DNA from: Nannochloropsis salina CCMP1776 | Lineage: Eukaryota > Sar > Eustigmatophyceae > Eustigmatales > Monodopsidaceae | Assembly: GCA_004565275.1 (NCBI GenBank) | Contig: SDOX01000091.1 | Coordinates: forward strand, 1-64,000 | DNA length: 64,000 nt | Direction of reading: 5' to 3' | Shown here: positions 34,835-46,800 of the stretch, one piece after another | Layout: every line of letters starts with the position of its first letter | Position numbering within the stretch: the stretch's first letter is position 1 | The notes under the pieces: generated by a model | Seen by the model: only the letters and a program-made list of their open reading frames with translations | What the model was told of the DNA's origin: nothing | Databases searched by the model: none | Made by a program: the position numbers and the translations under genes

Positions 34835-35340
34835 TCTTACTTTTCTTGCCCCTTCATGTATTGTCGCTCGCGAGCCAAGGCGCCGTATCTCTGTGCCCGG
34901 CTTTTTTGGAATGCGAGATGCTCTGCAGGCGACATCTGAGAATAGTTGACGTTCGGGGTCCGATTTTCGGGGTCCGATTTCTCTTCCGTAAATTATCAGT
35001 ATGCCCTGATCTGTCATAATCTTTGGATTTGGGTTTCTTTTTTGCCTTCGCCTGTTTTTTCAATCGGTCGAGACGTCATCCTGCACATTACCTTGGTTGC
35101 TGAAACGAAGATACCTTGTCCTTGCCATTTGGGAATGATCTCATCCCCCCGACACCATGCTACATTGTGTGGTATGAAGAGCATCCAGCTTAACAAGCAT
35201 GATCTTGGAGCCATGATAGTTATTTATTTGAGAAGAAAGTCGTTAATTCAGAGGCCCGATATCCTTGCATGAGACTGACTCGTTGCGTGGCCCTTAGACA
35301 TTGGAGTAAATTGCTCCCGGCATAGATCCGTCGACATGAG
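34835..35340 (+). repeat. Left arm of a 0.5-kb dispersed inverted repeat
   Basis: It matches the reverse complement of about 42470-42990 over its whole length, with several small indels. Well-kept words include CTCGCGAGCCAAGGCGCCGT, CTGCAGGCGACATCTGAGA and TTACCTTGGTTGCTGAAACG. The peptide ILHITLVAETKI is kept in both copies. Confidence 0.85.
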
Positions 35341-35459
35341 ATGAGGGAGGGAGGGAGGGAGGGAGAAGAGGGAGGGAGGAAGGGGGCGGGTGTTGAGGTA
35401 GAAGGGAAGAACCAGCTTCCGAAGTGACCAGCAAAACGAGCCGACAGGAGAAGAGTAGA

Positions 35460-35675
35460 GTAGAAGGGAGGGAGGGAAGGAGGGAGGGAAGGAAGGAGGG
35501 AAGGAAGGTGAGGTGGAAGGAGGGTGAGAGGGAGGGAAAGCGGAATCCGATGCTCTGGGCGATTTAGAGTAGAAGGGAGGGAAGGAAGGAGGGAAGGAGG
35601 GAAGGAGGGTAGGGTGGAAGGACGATGGGAAGGAGGAAAAGCGGTACCCGATGCTCTGGGCGATTTTGCTCAGCT
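35460..35675 (+). repeat. About 100-bp tandem duplication carrying an exon end
   Basis: An AGTAGAAGGGAGGG start, a GGGA/AGGA body and an end reading CCGATGCTCTGGGCGATTT occur twice, ending near 35564 and 35665. The unit includes the last codons (KIAQSIG on the minus strand) of the ATPase-like exon at 35648-35777. Confidence 0.75.
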
Positions 35676-35777
35676 CCATAAGCACTCCTGTGCCCGTCAC
35701 AACGGCTTCGGCCCGATCCCGGGCAACCGCACATCCAAAAAACGCCATGTTCTTTCGACCACCTACACCGAGACAGC
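35648..35777 (-). CDS. Orphan exon of a P-type ATPase (actuator-domain end)
   Basis: This exon is bounded by a CTCCAG acceptor and a GGTACC donor (phase 2 at the end). It encodes CLGVGGRKNMAFFGCAVARD followed by RAEAVVTGTGVLMELSKIAQ. That matches the P-type ATPase segment of the type N-x-x-F-x-G-T-x-V, then G-x-V-V-x-T-G, then T-E-x-G-K-I-A, which closes the actuator domain before helix M3. No phosphorylation-site exon was found nearby, and the surrounding DNA is GGGA repeat. The piece corresponds to part of what the ATPase gene at 3349-5510 lacks and is on the same strand. It could be a displaced piece of that gene, a second ATPase gene lost in repeats, or a relic. Confidence 0.65.
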
Positions 35778-37260
35778 CTGGAGGGAGAGTGTGGGAGAGG
35801 AGGAGGGAGGGAAGAACCAGGGACAGGGAGCAAAAGGAGAGTGTGGGAGGGGAGGAGGGAGGGAAGGAGGGAGGGAGGGAGATAGATAGGGAGAAAAGGG
35901 GTGCCTTCTTTGTCCTGGTCGTAACCGTTAGATGCGTGAAACCTGTGATGGGATTGGAGAGAGGATACGGCGAGGAAAATCACTTAAGGTGGCTTCAAGG
36001 AATAGAAGAGTAGTGATGAGAAGGGAGGAGGGGGGAGGGGATGATCGAGAGCAGAGGGGGTGCGATCTCATGTACTTTCTGAAGAATTCACATGTCCCTC
36101 TTTCCCCCCATCCATTTCTCCCTCCCTCCGTCCCATCCATCCCTCCCTCGTACCCTCCGTGCATGGCGTCCGTCGCCCACGGGAGTAAAATAACCAAATT
36201 CCCAACAAAGATGCCGCTGCAACAGATGCTCGCATCTGATTTGATAAAGGCTTTTTCGTTTTCCGCCATCCCAGGCTATTCATCGAGCAGTCGCGCCATG
36301 CCGTGACACCTCAGTTAATATACCCTTCCTCCTTTCTCCTTCCTTCATTACTCTTTTCGCGCTCCTCTTCCTTGCTATCTATCCGGCAGCAGCAGAATAT
36401 CCCTCTTTCCTTGGCCCTCTCGTGTCTTTCGTGGCATTTTCTGAATCTCCTATCTTCCCTTCCTTCTCGCAAGGAAACGCTTCAAACACCATCTAAATAC
36501 TAGTGTGATGTTGCCGAGACATGTAATTTTGAAGAGAAGCAGGCCAGATGGGCGAGTATCAGCTGCTGCGTCGGCAACGACAACAACCGCCAAGCCTGGA
36601 AATACGGCTGAAGCAGCCACAGAAGCATCTACAATAACGCCAGGTATTCACCTTTACGATATAAAGCAAAGAATAAAAGGAACCACAAAAATATGGCACA
36701 TGAAAGGACCTGCAATCGTAAGAGATTAGATGATGAACAGGAAAGTTCATCTTTCCTCCAATTGACTGTGCAATCGCTGAGGAAGATGCTGAAGAAGAGC
36801 ATTGGACAATTTCGCCAGTTTAATGGGCCTTTTGTGTGCAGGTGTAGCTGAGCAGAAAGCTCGGCAAAAAGTATGACGAGTACAAGGAAGAAATTACGTC
36901 AGCGGTGTGTTTGAATTGCCAGAACGTACGGATGGTTGAGTAAGTAGTTTTCAATATGTACAATAAACAGCAAATCGAGAAGATAATGCAATGTGTAACC
37001 AGCTGTATTCAGAAATGTGTCTACAAGTTTAGGATTTGTAGAATCCTGACATGTGTTTTTAGACGTCCAAGCATTCGAAATATGTTTAGTTTTGAAGATC
37101 CATTCATAAATTAGCTAGGGTGAAGTAGTGTCCCAGCGCATTCCGGGGGAAAACAAACATCCCCCCTTAAGAAGGATGATCGTCCACACTGATTTTGATC
37201 CCAAAAATGACCTTCATCTTAATCTTGACTTTATCTCTTATCATAAATGCGTGGTTACTA
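35778..37260. other. Intergenic stretch with unassigned short frames
   Basis: A 73-codon plus-strand frame starts with ATG at 36508 (MLPRHVILKRSRPDGRVSAA) and has an Ala/Thr-rich middle. A possible donor (GCCAG/GTATTC) lies near 36640, but no downstream exon is certain. Minus-strand DNA near 36150-36260 encodes MAENEKAFIKSDASICCSGI, of unknown nature. Confidence 0.35.
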
Positions 37261-37287
37261 CCCTTAACCCTAACCCTAACTCTAAAC
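37261..37287 (+). repeat. Interstitial telomere-like repeat (CCCTAA type)
   Basis: CCCTTAACCCTAACCCTAAC followed by TCTAAAC gives about four units of the TTAGGG-type telomere repeat (C-strand), two of them exact. The array is too short to be a chromosome end, and ordinary sequence continues on both sides. Confidence 0.7.
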
Positions 37288-37494
37288 TTTCATCTAATTC
37301 AATTCCCTTGGTTCAATCTTTGGACAATGGCGTGCCTGTGCCAACTTCAGAAACCCCGAGAGCAATACAATACACATTACAGAAATTCTTATTACAAACC
37401 TGATTCATTTCCTTGCTTGTCATAGCTTGCCTTCTACAGTTTTATAACTCGTCCGGCACGCTCCATGTTTCTCGCAAGCATTATATGACACTTT

Positions 37495-40400
37495 TTACTT
37501 GCTCTGCGCGGCTGCCATGCTAAGTAAGAAGAGTCCAGTCCCTACCTTGGTTGTAGAGTGTGGTATCGGAGAAGGCGAGTGCCTGTGCTCTCCTTGCTGA
37601 ATCGGTTGAGATTGCCTATCCTGCCATGGCGTCGAGGGAGGCCAACAAGACGTGGACCAGCCATGCTCTTGCTCGTGTTGTTGAAGTTGCCTCTGCAAGT
37701 AAAGTTGCAGATGATCGTCATAGATTTTCTGCGAGTGAATGTCCCAATGCCGGTAAGCTCCCCTAAAGTCCTCGTTTTCTTCAGCATTATGTCGTCGCTC
37801 CCGCCCATCCAAAGCAAGATAGCATGCTTTATGTTTTCCCATGTATGTAGTATGCTGCTTATGCTGCTTATAATGATGCTCTCCATGAGCATGAGGAAAG
37901 GGCCGAGGAATTAGCTGGTTTTGCTGCTTGTCAAGCTGCTGCTCGTTCAGCATCGCGACAAGCGGAAGAATGGATGCATCGACGTTCAAGTCATGCCCCT
38001 GGCGAGTCTGTCTAAAAAGCTGATGATGCTTTACCCCCCAGCAAGGATCCTGATATGTGTGAAAAAAGAGTGATGGATGCCTCTGGAATTGCTGCTCCAT
38101 CTCCCCACTCATATCTATACAGGAAGGTAGGCATTGCGATGATCTCGAAATTGGGAAGACGGACATCTGCTGTTGTTGCGGCAGTCCTGGTTGTTCTTGT
38201 TGATGATTTTGTTGTTCTTGTTGTTGTTGTTGCTGCTGCTGCTGCAGTTGTCGTTCTTGTTGCTGCCGCTCATCGTGGTGCTTGGACTCGGCCGTCACTT
38301 GAAAGACTTCTTGAGCCTCTCCCTCGTTCCGCGCGCATGAAATCTTGCTTATCTTTCGCAGCACTTCTCGCTTTGTCGTATGCTTACACTTGACTTCGAC
38401 GACAGGATTCGTCGCCGTGTTCTCTCCGTGCGATTTGCCCGCAAGTCCGGTCTTAGGGTCAGCGGGGAGTAGACCCTTGATGAAGTCGCTCTTGATTTCA
38501 AACATGTCCGGGAGCGTGGAAGAAATAGGGCATGCGGGGGAGTCCAAGGGATAACGAGAGCTGGGGTGGGAGGGGGAGTATGACTGGAATAGAGAAGGGG
38601 GCGTTGGGAAGCCCGACGGAGACAGGAAACCAGATGGTGGCCCTGTCCTGGTTTGGTCGGTGTTTACAGTCCAGCTCGACGGGAAAGAGGGAAGGGAGGT
38701 TCCCGGAGGGAGAGGTACGGAGGCTAGGGCTGGAAAGAATAAGCTTGGCGGGCTCCTCTTTTGAAGAGCGACCTGCTGTCTTTCCCCGCAGCCCGACGAT
38801 GCTTCATCCCCCTTTTCCTCCGTCTCGGAAAAATCCTGCAGCTTTAATGGCCTCCACCCCAGCTCCTCACCCTTACCGGCCGAAGCACAGACGTCCCTTG
38901 CTTCCCGCGATAAGGACCCCGTCTCCGCAATAGGCCGTTGCCGGAAGAGTGTGGTTTTGCTGTGCGTTGTCTTCTCCGGGCGGTCTGTGATGTATCGGGA
39001 AGCTGGCACCGGTTCCATCCACAAGAGGAAGTGCATTTTCTCCTCTTCCCCTTCCCTCATGCTCGCCTCCAACTGGGCGAGACGCGCCCAATACAGACGC
39101 ACGTGACCATCCCGACTGAAGATCTTCAGGAACTCCGAGAACAGCAGCCTTTCTCGCCGAGGGGCCCCGTCCTTCCTACTTCCTCTTTCTGGCCGGAAGC
39201 GGGGCGAGCAGAGGGCCTCCAGGTTCATGCGGAACCAGGTGTCCCTGTCGCTATGGGCCACAAAGGCCGCGAACAGGAAGGGCTCAAGGCAGCCCCGCAC
39301 CAGGCTCTCGGAGAGGAGGAAGCCGGGGCCCAAGAAGACGTCCAGGTAGGCCTGGTTGCTGGCGACGATGACTCGGTCCTCCGTTCGGTCCACCTCGATC
39401 AGCAGTAGGCCCGTGTACCCGTCGTCGCGCTCCCGGAAGAGGGGAGACGCCTTGAGTCGCGCGGCACCGGCCTCCACAGCCGCCCGCTCCTCCTCCAAGA
39501 GCAGTCCCATAGGCCCTTCTTCGACAGCCGTGGGGAGCCGCTTCGATGAGAGTCGCCCTTGGAAAGAGTTGGGGGTATGAATGCTCCCGAGGCTGCTGTG
39601 CCCGGTCCAGGATCCGGATCCTTTGACTGTATCCCCCTCGCGGTACCGCAGCTCCCACGCCTTGACTTTTAGCGCATTGGCAATGGCAGCGCCTACGCCG
39701 AGCGTCAGATCCTGCCCAGCCAGGTCAGAGAGCTTCTTCCAATGACGGAGCATGCCCACCATCCCCTCTCGGTGTATCTTCCCCCGCCTCTGCACCGCGT
39801 AAAAGGCGTCTAAAAACTGTTCGGCCATGCGGGGCCTGTCTATCCGCTCCAGAATGGTTCCTAGGAGGCTCTGCCCGTTCCTGTCCCCCTCCTCCTCCTC
39901 GCTTGCCGATGCTCCCGAGGTCTGACCTTTCGTCAATAATTCCTCTTCCAAAGCTTGTGTTTCCATGCTACGCTGGAAGTCTAAGCGTGCTCGTTCCAGC
40001 AGTAATCCCCACGCAGAGTTCCAAAGGTACGCTTTCGTCTCTTTGGATCGCCATCCCTCGCCCGCGTCCTCCTCCCCGTCCTCGCTATCGGCCTCGGTGC
40101 TGGTGTAACTATCCCTTCCTGTGCATTGTGTGTCTCCCTCGTCTTCTCTCAGCGCTTTGCCCTGCCCGCCTAGCTGGGGCAGTGAATCCTGTGGAGGCCC
40201 ACCTGCGCTTTCGGTCGCCGTATCTTCCAACGCGGAAATGGGACGAACCCGGGTTCCATTCCGACTTCCCCCATCCACAGATCCACGAGCCCGCGGCCGG
40301 CAAGGTAAGTTTAGGCGGAAGCACCTGTCGTGAAAGGTAATGCGCCATAATGGCGATGAGTGCCGGAAAGCCAAGTCGGTAATATATTTCCCAAGCTGAA

Positions 40401-40880
40401 TCCTCTACAAGAGACAGGAACGATGACCAGCAAGCAATGAGGGACACCGGAAGGTACAAAGCGTGTCTACATGTGTGTGGAAGACCAGCATGACAGGTCT
40501 ATGCCTGCAAGGTCTTATGTCCACATGCAAACCCCACTTAACCCTTAATCTGAAGTACGGTCCCCTCAAGCCCGTAGCTTAGAGTATTCCCCCGTTTTCC
40601 CCCGCCAGCTGTCTCACACGTACCTCTCGCAAGGAAGGCTGAGTTCGCATTTACTCTATAAGCATGTGGTAGGAAGGAAGGGTGTTGATCTCGTTGTTGT
40701 TGTCTATCTTTGTGTGAGATCAAATCCCGGATTGACGATACCTCCTCGGCCGCCACGACGAACAAAAAATAGAATAGCACCGGACATGCTTGGACACATT
40801 ACCTTGGCAACGTAGCATTTCTCACAAGCCTCCTTCTTTTTCAAAGAAAGAACGTCTTGAAAATTTCCGCGGGAATTCAT
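37495..40880 (-). CDS. Large Gln/His-rich regulator with a PAS-like region; possible Zn-cluster first exon
   Basis: An uninterrupted frame of about 950 codons ends at 37495. It has no credible start of its own, as the first in-frame ATG is deep inside. The N-terminal third is acidic and Ser/Gly-rich. A central region (GYTGLLLIEVDRTEDRVIVA, NQAYLDVFLGPGF, then LLFSEFLKIFSRDG and HFLLWMEPVPA) has the look of a PAS sensor domain. The C-terminal third is rich in Gln and His, with a CAG/CAA run near 38210-38270. Upstream, 40803-40880 encodes MNSRGNFQDVLSLKKKEACE then KCYVAK before a GTAATG donor. This resembles the first half of a Zn(II)2Cys6 cluster (ACxxC, basic). Zn2Cys6 plus PAS is a known transcription-factor architecture, but I could not find the exon with the remaining cysteines, so linking the two parts is tentative. 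Confidence 0.5.
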
Positions 40881-42469
40881 AGCGAAGCATTCCGTGAGGC
40901 AAGATCAGATCAAACGTGCGACAACGCTTTCGTTCCTGACTGTGGAAGAGGGGAGCCAAAAGGGATTTAAAGGTCTTTTCCGCGCACGTCTGCATCCCTA
41001 CAAGAGTCAAAGAGGAAACAAGAACATGAACACACACCTCTTGGCTACATAATTCGTGCTACTTAGTAAGAGCAGAGAGGGACCTACGGCTGCGCTCATG
41101 CGCCCAAAAACTCGATGTTATGTTGTAAAGTTTAATCTGCTCTGCTGTATCCAGTGTACTCGGACGATGAAGCACCGAACGATACCACAAATATATTTGC
41201 GATGTCCACGTACAAGTGGGTGGTAAGCAATCATGAAAGCGGATGCATCTACCGAGGGTGCGGCAAGACCGCCAGATTTTTTTCTCCAGCAGATACCCCC
41301 ATAAGGTATGACGTGCCCGCTCCCATCGCTTTTTCTCATAATTCGTGCCTGAAAGCAAGTGAGACGAGAACCAAAGGCTGCACGCAACCGCAAACAGCTA
41401 ATAGAACGCCGTGTCGCGTAGCGTTATCTGCATTGTTTTCTCGGGGAAAATGTGAATGATCAAGCATTACACGATACAAGTTATCCCGATTGCAATACAA
41501 ATACCTTTTTGATTAGCTACCAACGGGTTAAATCTATTGACGGTCCCACAGATTCTTTTTTCAGTTTGTAGCCTCGTAGATCGGATGAATCTTCATAATC
41601 GGGCATTCTTTGTAGCTAGGTGACAAACCATTTGGCTTCATGTTCCAAACCAACGCCACAAGCATTTTTAAGCAAGCATGCATGACAGCAGGAAAGAGGA
41701 CATCTTTGAATGAAAATGGCTTCTTTTTTCGGCAGTTCAGCGGCCATTACTTTGATCTGTCCCATCAAGATTACGTGACCATAGTTTGCCACGTCGCCAA
41801 TCTATTATGAATGGATTTGTCTGGCCGAAGTGTTTCAAATTCTGTATATAGCATAGCTTAGATGGCATTCTGGAGCTAATAAACCTCATTACTACCCTCT
41901 AAACCAGGACAAGAGATGTTTTCCCCGGAACACACGCCAATGCTTAGATTCTCAACCGCCGTTAATCGTCCACATCGCGGCAGCAGCGGCAACAAGGCTG
42001 AAGTGCATGGTTTTGAGGCGCTTGTCGAGGCTGCCTGTGGTGTCAGTGCAGAATCGCTAATAGAAAAACAACTTTACTCGTTGAAGGTAGCTGTTAAGCC
42101 CCCCTTGTCGTCAAAATAGCTCCCGGCTGAAGGCGACATCTGAACGTCGCCCTCTTTGGTGCCACAGGTACTTCCCGAGAAGTACCAATCTACGACAAAT
42201 CAACAAGCACACATGCCTGGCATGGGCAGAGATCAGACCGGACAATCCCCTTCGACAGGTACAGCAGTAGGTGCCTTTCCCTGTATTTGGCCGCACAATG
42301 GCGCGAGGTTCCTACAAGATTGCCGTGCCTGTCGACGCACAATACGCTTCCTCTGGACCCATCGAGAGGTTCAGGCAGACAGACCCTCCCGAAGCTTATG
42401 GGAGTGAAGACGTATTTACACCGTCACTGCCCTCCCCTCCTCTATTCAAGGCCACCGCGACATCCTATG
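40881..42469. other. Intergenic stretch, nothing firmly supported
   Basis: The region upstream of the putative regulator should include its promoter. Plus-strand frames at 41154-41459 and 41916-42119 have no ATG support or domain. Near 42297 a frame reads MARGSYKIAVPVDAQYASSG, which is not recognised. Confidence 0.35.
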
Positions 42470-42990
42470 TCGATGCCTGCGGGTCTACGCCGGGAGCAAA
42501 TTGCTCCAACGTCTATGGGCCACGCTACGAGTCAGTCCCATGCAGAGATATTCGGCCTCTGAATGAAAAACTTCTCTCAATTTGAATACCATCATGGCTC
42601 CATGATCATGCCTAGTAAGTTGGATCTTCTCCACACCACACAATGCAGCGTGGTATCGGGGTAAGGGGCGTCAGTCCCAATGACAAGGACAATCGCACAG
42701 ACACACACAGAGATCTTCGTTTCAGCCACCAAGGTAATATGCAGGATGATGCGTTGATCGATGGAAGGAAGGAGGGAGGGGAGAAAATGAAACTCAACTC
42801 CAAAGCTGATGGCAGACAAGAGCGCACTGATAAACCGCAGAAGAGAACCTAGACCCCGAACGTCAACTACTCTCAGATGTCGCCTGCAGAGCAGCCCGCA
42901 GTCCAAGGTTTAGGGTAGGCCGGGCACGGAGATACGGCGCCTTGGCTCGCGAGCGGCAGAGCATAAAGGAGCAAGAAAAGGAGGAATAGC
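42470..42990 (-). repeat. Right arm of a 0.5-kb dispersed inverted repeat
   Basis: Reverse-complement partner of 34835-35340, separated by about 7.1 kb. This copy has an inserted GGAAGGAGGGAGG run near 42770 that the left arm lacks. Confidence 0.85.
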
Positions 42991-43801
42991 TCTCTTTATA
43001 TATATTTCATGGAGTCATCGTCCTTATGATTGTTATCTATTGCTGTTGGCAATATTTGGGCTCCTCCCGCCTCATACCAACCGTGCCTATCGAGAGGGCA
43101 AATTGGAGGTTTGCCAGTGTCATGACTACGTATGGCGGACGGTGTTGGAAATATTTAAGCCGGAAGGTATTGGCAGGTAAATGTACAGCAGCTCTAAGAA
43201 GGGCAGCATTTCAAGAGCTTCACAGCTCATCTACCAAAACACTCCAAATCTACTTTTTCGATTTCTTTTCAATGGATGCGCCTAGCTGTGATATGGGAAT
43301 GCTTATTGCATTTCCTCTCCTACCTTAAAATAGACTCGCACCAGCCACTGCGTCACTCTTCTCTTTACGTACAACCCTTCTTCACTCACCCTCGGTATCT
43401 TTCTATCCCTACGTCCTATATTTCGGCATCCCTTTCTCTCCCTCGCCCCTTGACGTGATCCTGGCATCCTCCAGGCTAATCATGAGAGTCCTGAAGAGCA
43501 GCACCTTCCAGCGCAATCCAAGAAAGCAATTGCGATTCATTTTCTTACATAAGCTTGCTACACGGCGTCTCAATTTGATGACTTTCCTACCATTTGTCCT
43601 GGTCTTAGAGGCGGGCTAGAAAACCCATTGCCGTATCAAATACAAGAGTGGGAGGAAGGAAAGGAAGAAGACCATGTCCACTATTTCTTGCACCACACCC
43701 ACGGTGACCTAGGAAGGAAGAAGGGAAGAAACGAAAGAGGGAGTGACGGTGGTGCTCGATTGCGCAGGCCTAATTTCCTCCGTCCTCCCCTTTTCTCTCC
43801 C
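42991..43801. other. Intergenic stretch downstream of the phosphatidylserine synthase
   Basis: No gene supported. A Cys/Arg-containing plus-strand frame (43026-43328) shows no domain. Confidence 0.35.
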
Positions 43802-46800
43802 TTACTCCGCCCCTACCTCCTTGCCGGTCAAACTACCCGGACCTTCCGCCCTCTTTTCCTTCCGACCGTTTAAAGTCTCCTCCTCCTCCTCTCCCTCCTC
43901 CTCTCCCTCCTCTTCCTTTTCTTCCTCCCTCTCTCCCTTCGACTTTGTCCGCCGCACTCCTCGCCCTCCGTTGTGCTTTCCCCCATTCATCCCCCCCGAC
44001 CCCAGCAGGCGGCGGCCGAGGTCCTGCTCTTTGACCAAGGTCAAGGACAGGAGCATCCAGAGGCCAAGTAGAAGTAGGGTGGCCAGCCAAGGGTAGCCTG
44101 AGGGAGGGAGGGCGACTGTTAGGTGGGGGTGGGATGGATCGAAGGAGAAGACTAGGGAGTGTCTCGGGATTGTTGTCAGGGAAAAAGAGGAGGAGGTGTG
44201 GACGCAGGAGGGAAAGAAGATTATTGGCGAATGAAATGGAATGTAGGAAAGGAAAGAGGGAAGACGAGGAATGTACCAATCTCAGGCGGCGGGGTTCTGA
44301 GCAGGAAGGTAGAGGGCCAGAATTTCAGCCAAACCACCACCTCGAGCTGCATGACTGCCATCATGCACCAGACTGGAGGGAGGATGGGAAGGAGGGAGGG
44401 AAGGAGGAAGGGAAAGCAAGGGGGAAGGAAAAGTGCGATCACGGACTGTGGGCTGCTGGCTCCCTTCCTTCCTCTTTCCCTTCCTTCTACCCTCCCTCCT
44501 CACCGTTGGGTCCCAATCTTGACTGATACGGATTTGCGATGAAATCGTAGTACTCAGCAGCTGCAGGGAAGGCAAGGAGGGCGACTGGGAGGGAGGGAGG
44601 GAAGGAGAGAGGGAAGGAGGGACCAGGTGAGGTGGAGGAATGAGTCCGGAAAGAGGAAAAGAGGGGATGTATGCCAACGATAGCGGAAGTCGAAGAAGAG
44701 ATATGACATGGGAGGAGGGGAGGGAGGGAGAGAGGGAGGGAGGGAGGGAGGGAGGGAGGGAGGGAGGGAGGGAGGGAGGGAGGGAGGGAGGGAGGGAGGG
44801 AGGGAGGGAGGGAGGAAAAGCAAGGACGCGCGTACCGAGGCTGAGGCGGGTTTTGTTGAAAGCAGAATTTTTGGGAATCTGCAGCGTGTGAAGAAGCATG
44901 AAGGCGTTCAGCTCCATCAAAAGAGTGACAAGGAGGAGGACGATGACCTGTAGGAAACGCTTGAAGGAGGAAAACATCGACCAGCGGTAGCTAGGAGGGA
45001 GGAAGGGAGAGAAGGAAGGAGGGAGGGAGGGAGGGAGTAAAAGATCAGGAGATTCCTTCCTTATCTGTATCCAGGCGTAGCCAGAAGCAAAAACCAAAAC
45101 CAATAAAGCATGTGGAAGGAATTTCAACGCAGAGTTTGTGCCGCAATTCTCCACAACACTCGCCCAGCCTTTCCATATCGAAGCGCTTCCGCCGCAAATG
45201 GAGCCAGCTTCATCGCCCCCATCACATTTCCCGCGTCCCTCCCCCCCATTTTTTTGGCATTCGATACTTCCCTCCTTACCGCGTAAAGGAATAGGGCGAA
45301 AGGCGCTGAATCAGGCGTCGGGCCCGCCCCACCCGTTGATCCTGCGTCCCTGACCAGTCGAAAGCGTGGGTCTCCAAGGCCTGGGGCGGGAGATAGAGGG
45401 TGGGAGGAAGCCAGTCGGTGCGAGAAACACCCACGGGGGCACAGTATGAAAGGTGGCATCCGTCGAAATAAGGGAAGGGATTAGGCGATCGCGTACAAGG
45501 TTAGGCAGAAAAGGACACCAGGGAGACTTATGTTATGTCCTCGACTGGCGGCATCACCCTGTGCAGCGTTCTCCACCGGTTCCCAACCCTTTGCCCCGAA
45601 CCTCGGCGGATTCCCTCCGATAAAGACCGAGACATCCTCTCTTTCCTGTTCTCCCACGTCCCTCGCTCCCACACCTGTAACGTCAGCCACCCAGCGCCCA
45701 TCCCCAGCAAATTCGCGCCCAAAACGTCGATCAACAGGCTATCCCACCAGCATTCTTTGAATTCTGGGATCAAGAATTGGAGGGTGCACTCCAAAACTTC
45801 AAAACCCAACGAGAGGATCCAGCACACGCCCCAGTCACGGAACATGACCATTTTCCCCCACCAGCCCAGGGCGTGGGCGACGAACCTGGGGGGTGGGCAA
45901 GAGAGGGAGGGAGGGAGGGAGGGAGGGAGGGAGGGAGGGAGGGAGGGAGGGAGGGGAGGGGAGGGAAAGAAAAGACCGGGTGGGACAGAGACAGGGCCCG
46001 GGCAAGGAACGGTTCGAAAATGCAAGGCACCTCCCAAGTTCCCAGACCCAGGTCAAAACCGACAGAGACCCCCAGTCCATGCTACGGCAGCCTGCTCTCA
46101 CGCGGAGAGAAAGGCCGCGATACCAAGCCGAGCTTCCTGGAAAGCCCTCCCCCGACGCGACCCCCCCGCCCACGCAAGCCACTTGGAGGCGCGAAGCCCA
46201 GACTCGGGCATTTCCCACACCACAAAGCAGCGAGCAACCTGCGTCTCTTCTATCCCCGAGACTCTGACTCAGGAGCCAACAAGGTACGCACCAGACTTCC
46301 GTCAACTGATGCCAGATGCTGGCAGCGGTCAGGGAGCAATCCATCGGCTCGGGGGTGGGACTTTTCTGCGGCGTCTCCCCAATGTCGGGAAAGAATACCC
46401 GGACAAGAGCCCGGGCTCCTGCCTTGTCGTGGACTGGAGAAGGTGGAGAGGGAGGGAAGGAGGAAAGGTCAGCTTGGGAAGGGAGTCGAAAGACAAAGTC
46501 CGTCGATGAAATCGATCCGTCCCCAGCCTCTCCCCTTCCCCGCTCGCTCCCTCCCTCCCTCCCTCCCTCCCTCCTTCCCTTGGCCCTCCTCCCTCCTGGC
46601 CTCACCCATCACCACGCCCAGGCACATCAGGTAGAGCATGCCGATCCCGTGCACCACCCGCCAGACCCCAGGGTGCGGCCGAATCAAAACCGAGTCCCGA
46701 CACTGAAGAAAGCAGTGGGTGAGGAAGATGAAGGCGATGGCGAAGAGGGCCATCCGAATGTTTCCCCTGCGGGTGAAGGGAGGAAGGGAGGGAGGGAGGG

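Noticed and set aside
42156-42407. Plus-strand frame in the repeat-bearing 42 kb region
   Set aside because: No ATG support, no domain, and next to the inverted repeat; not separable from noise.
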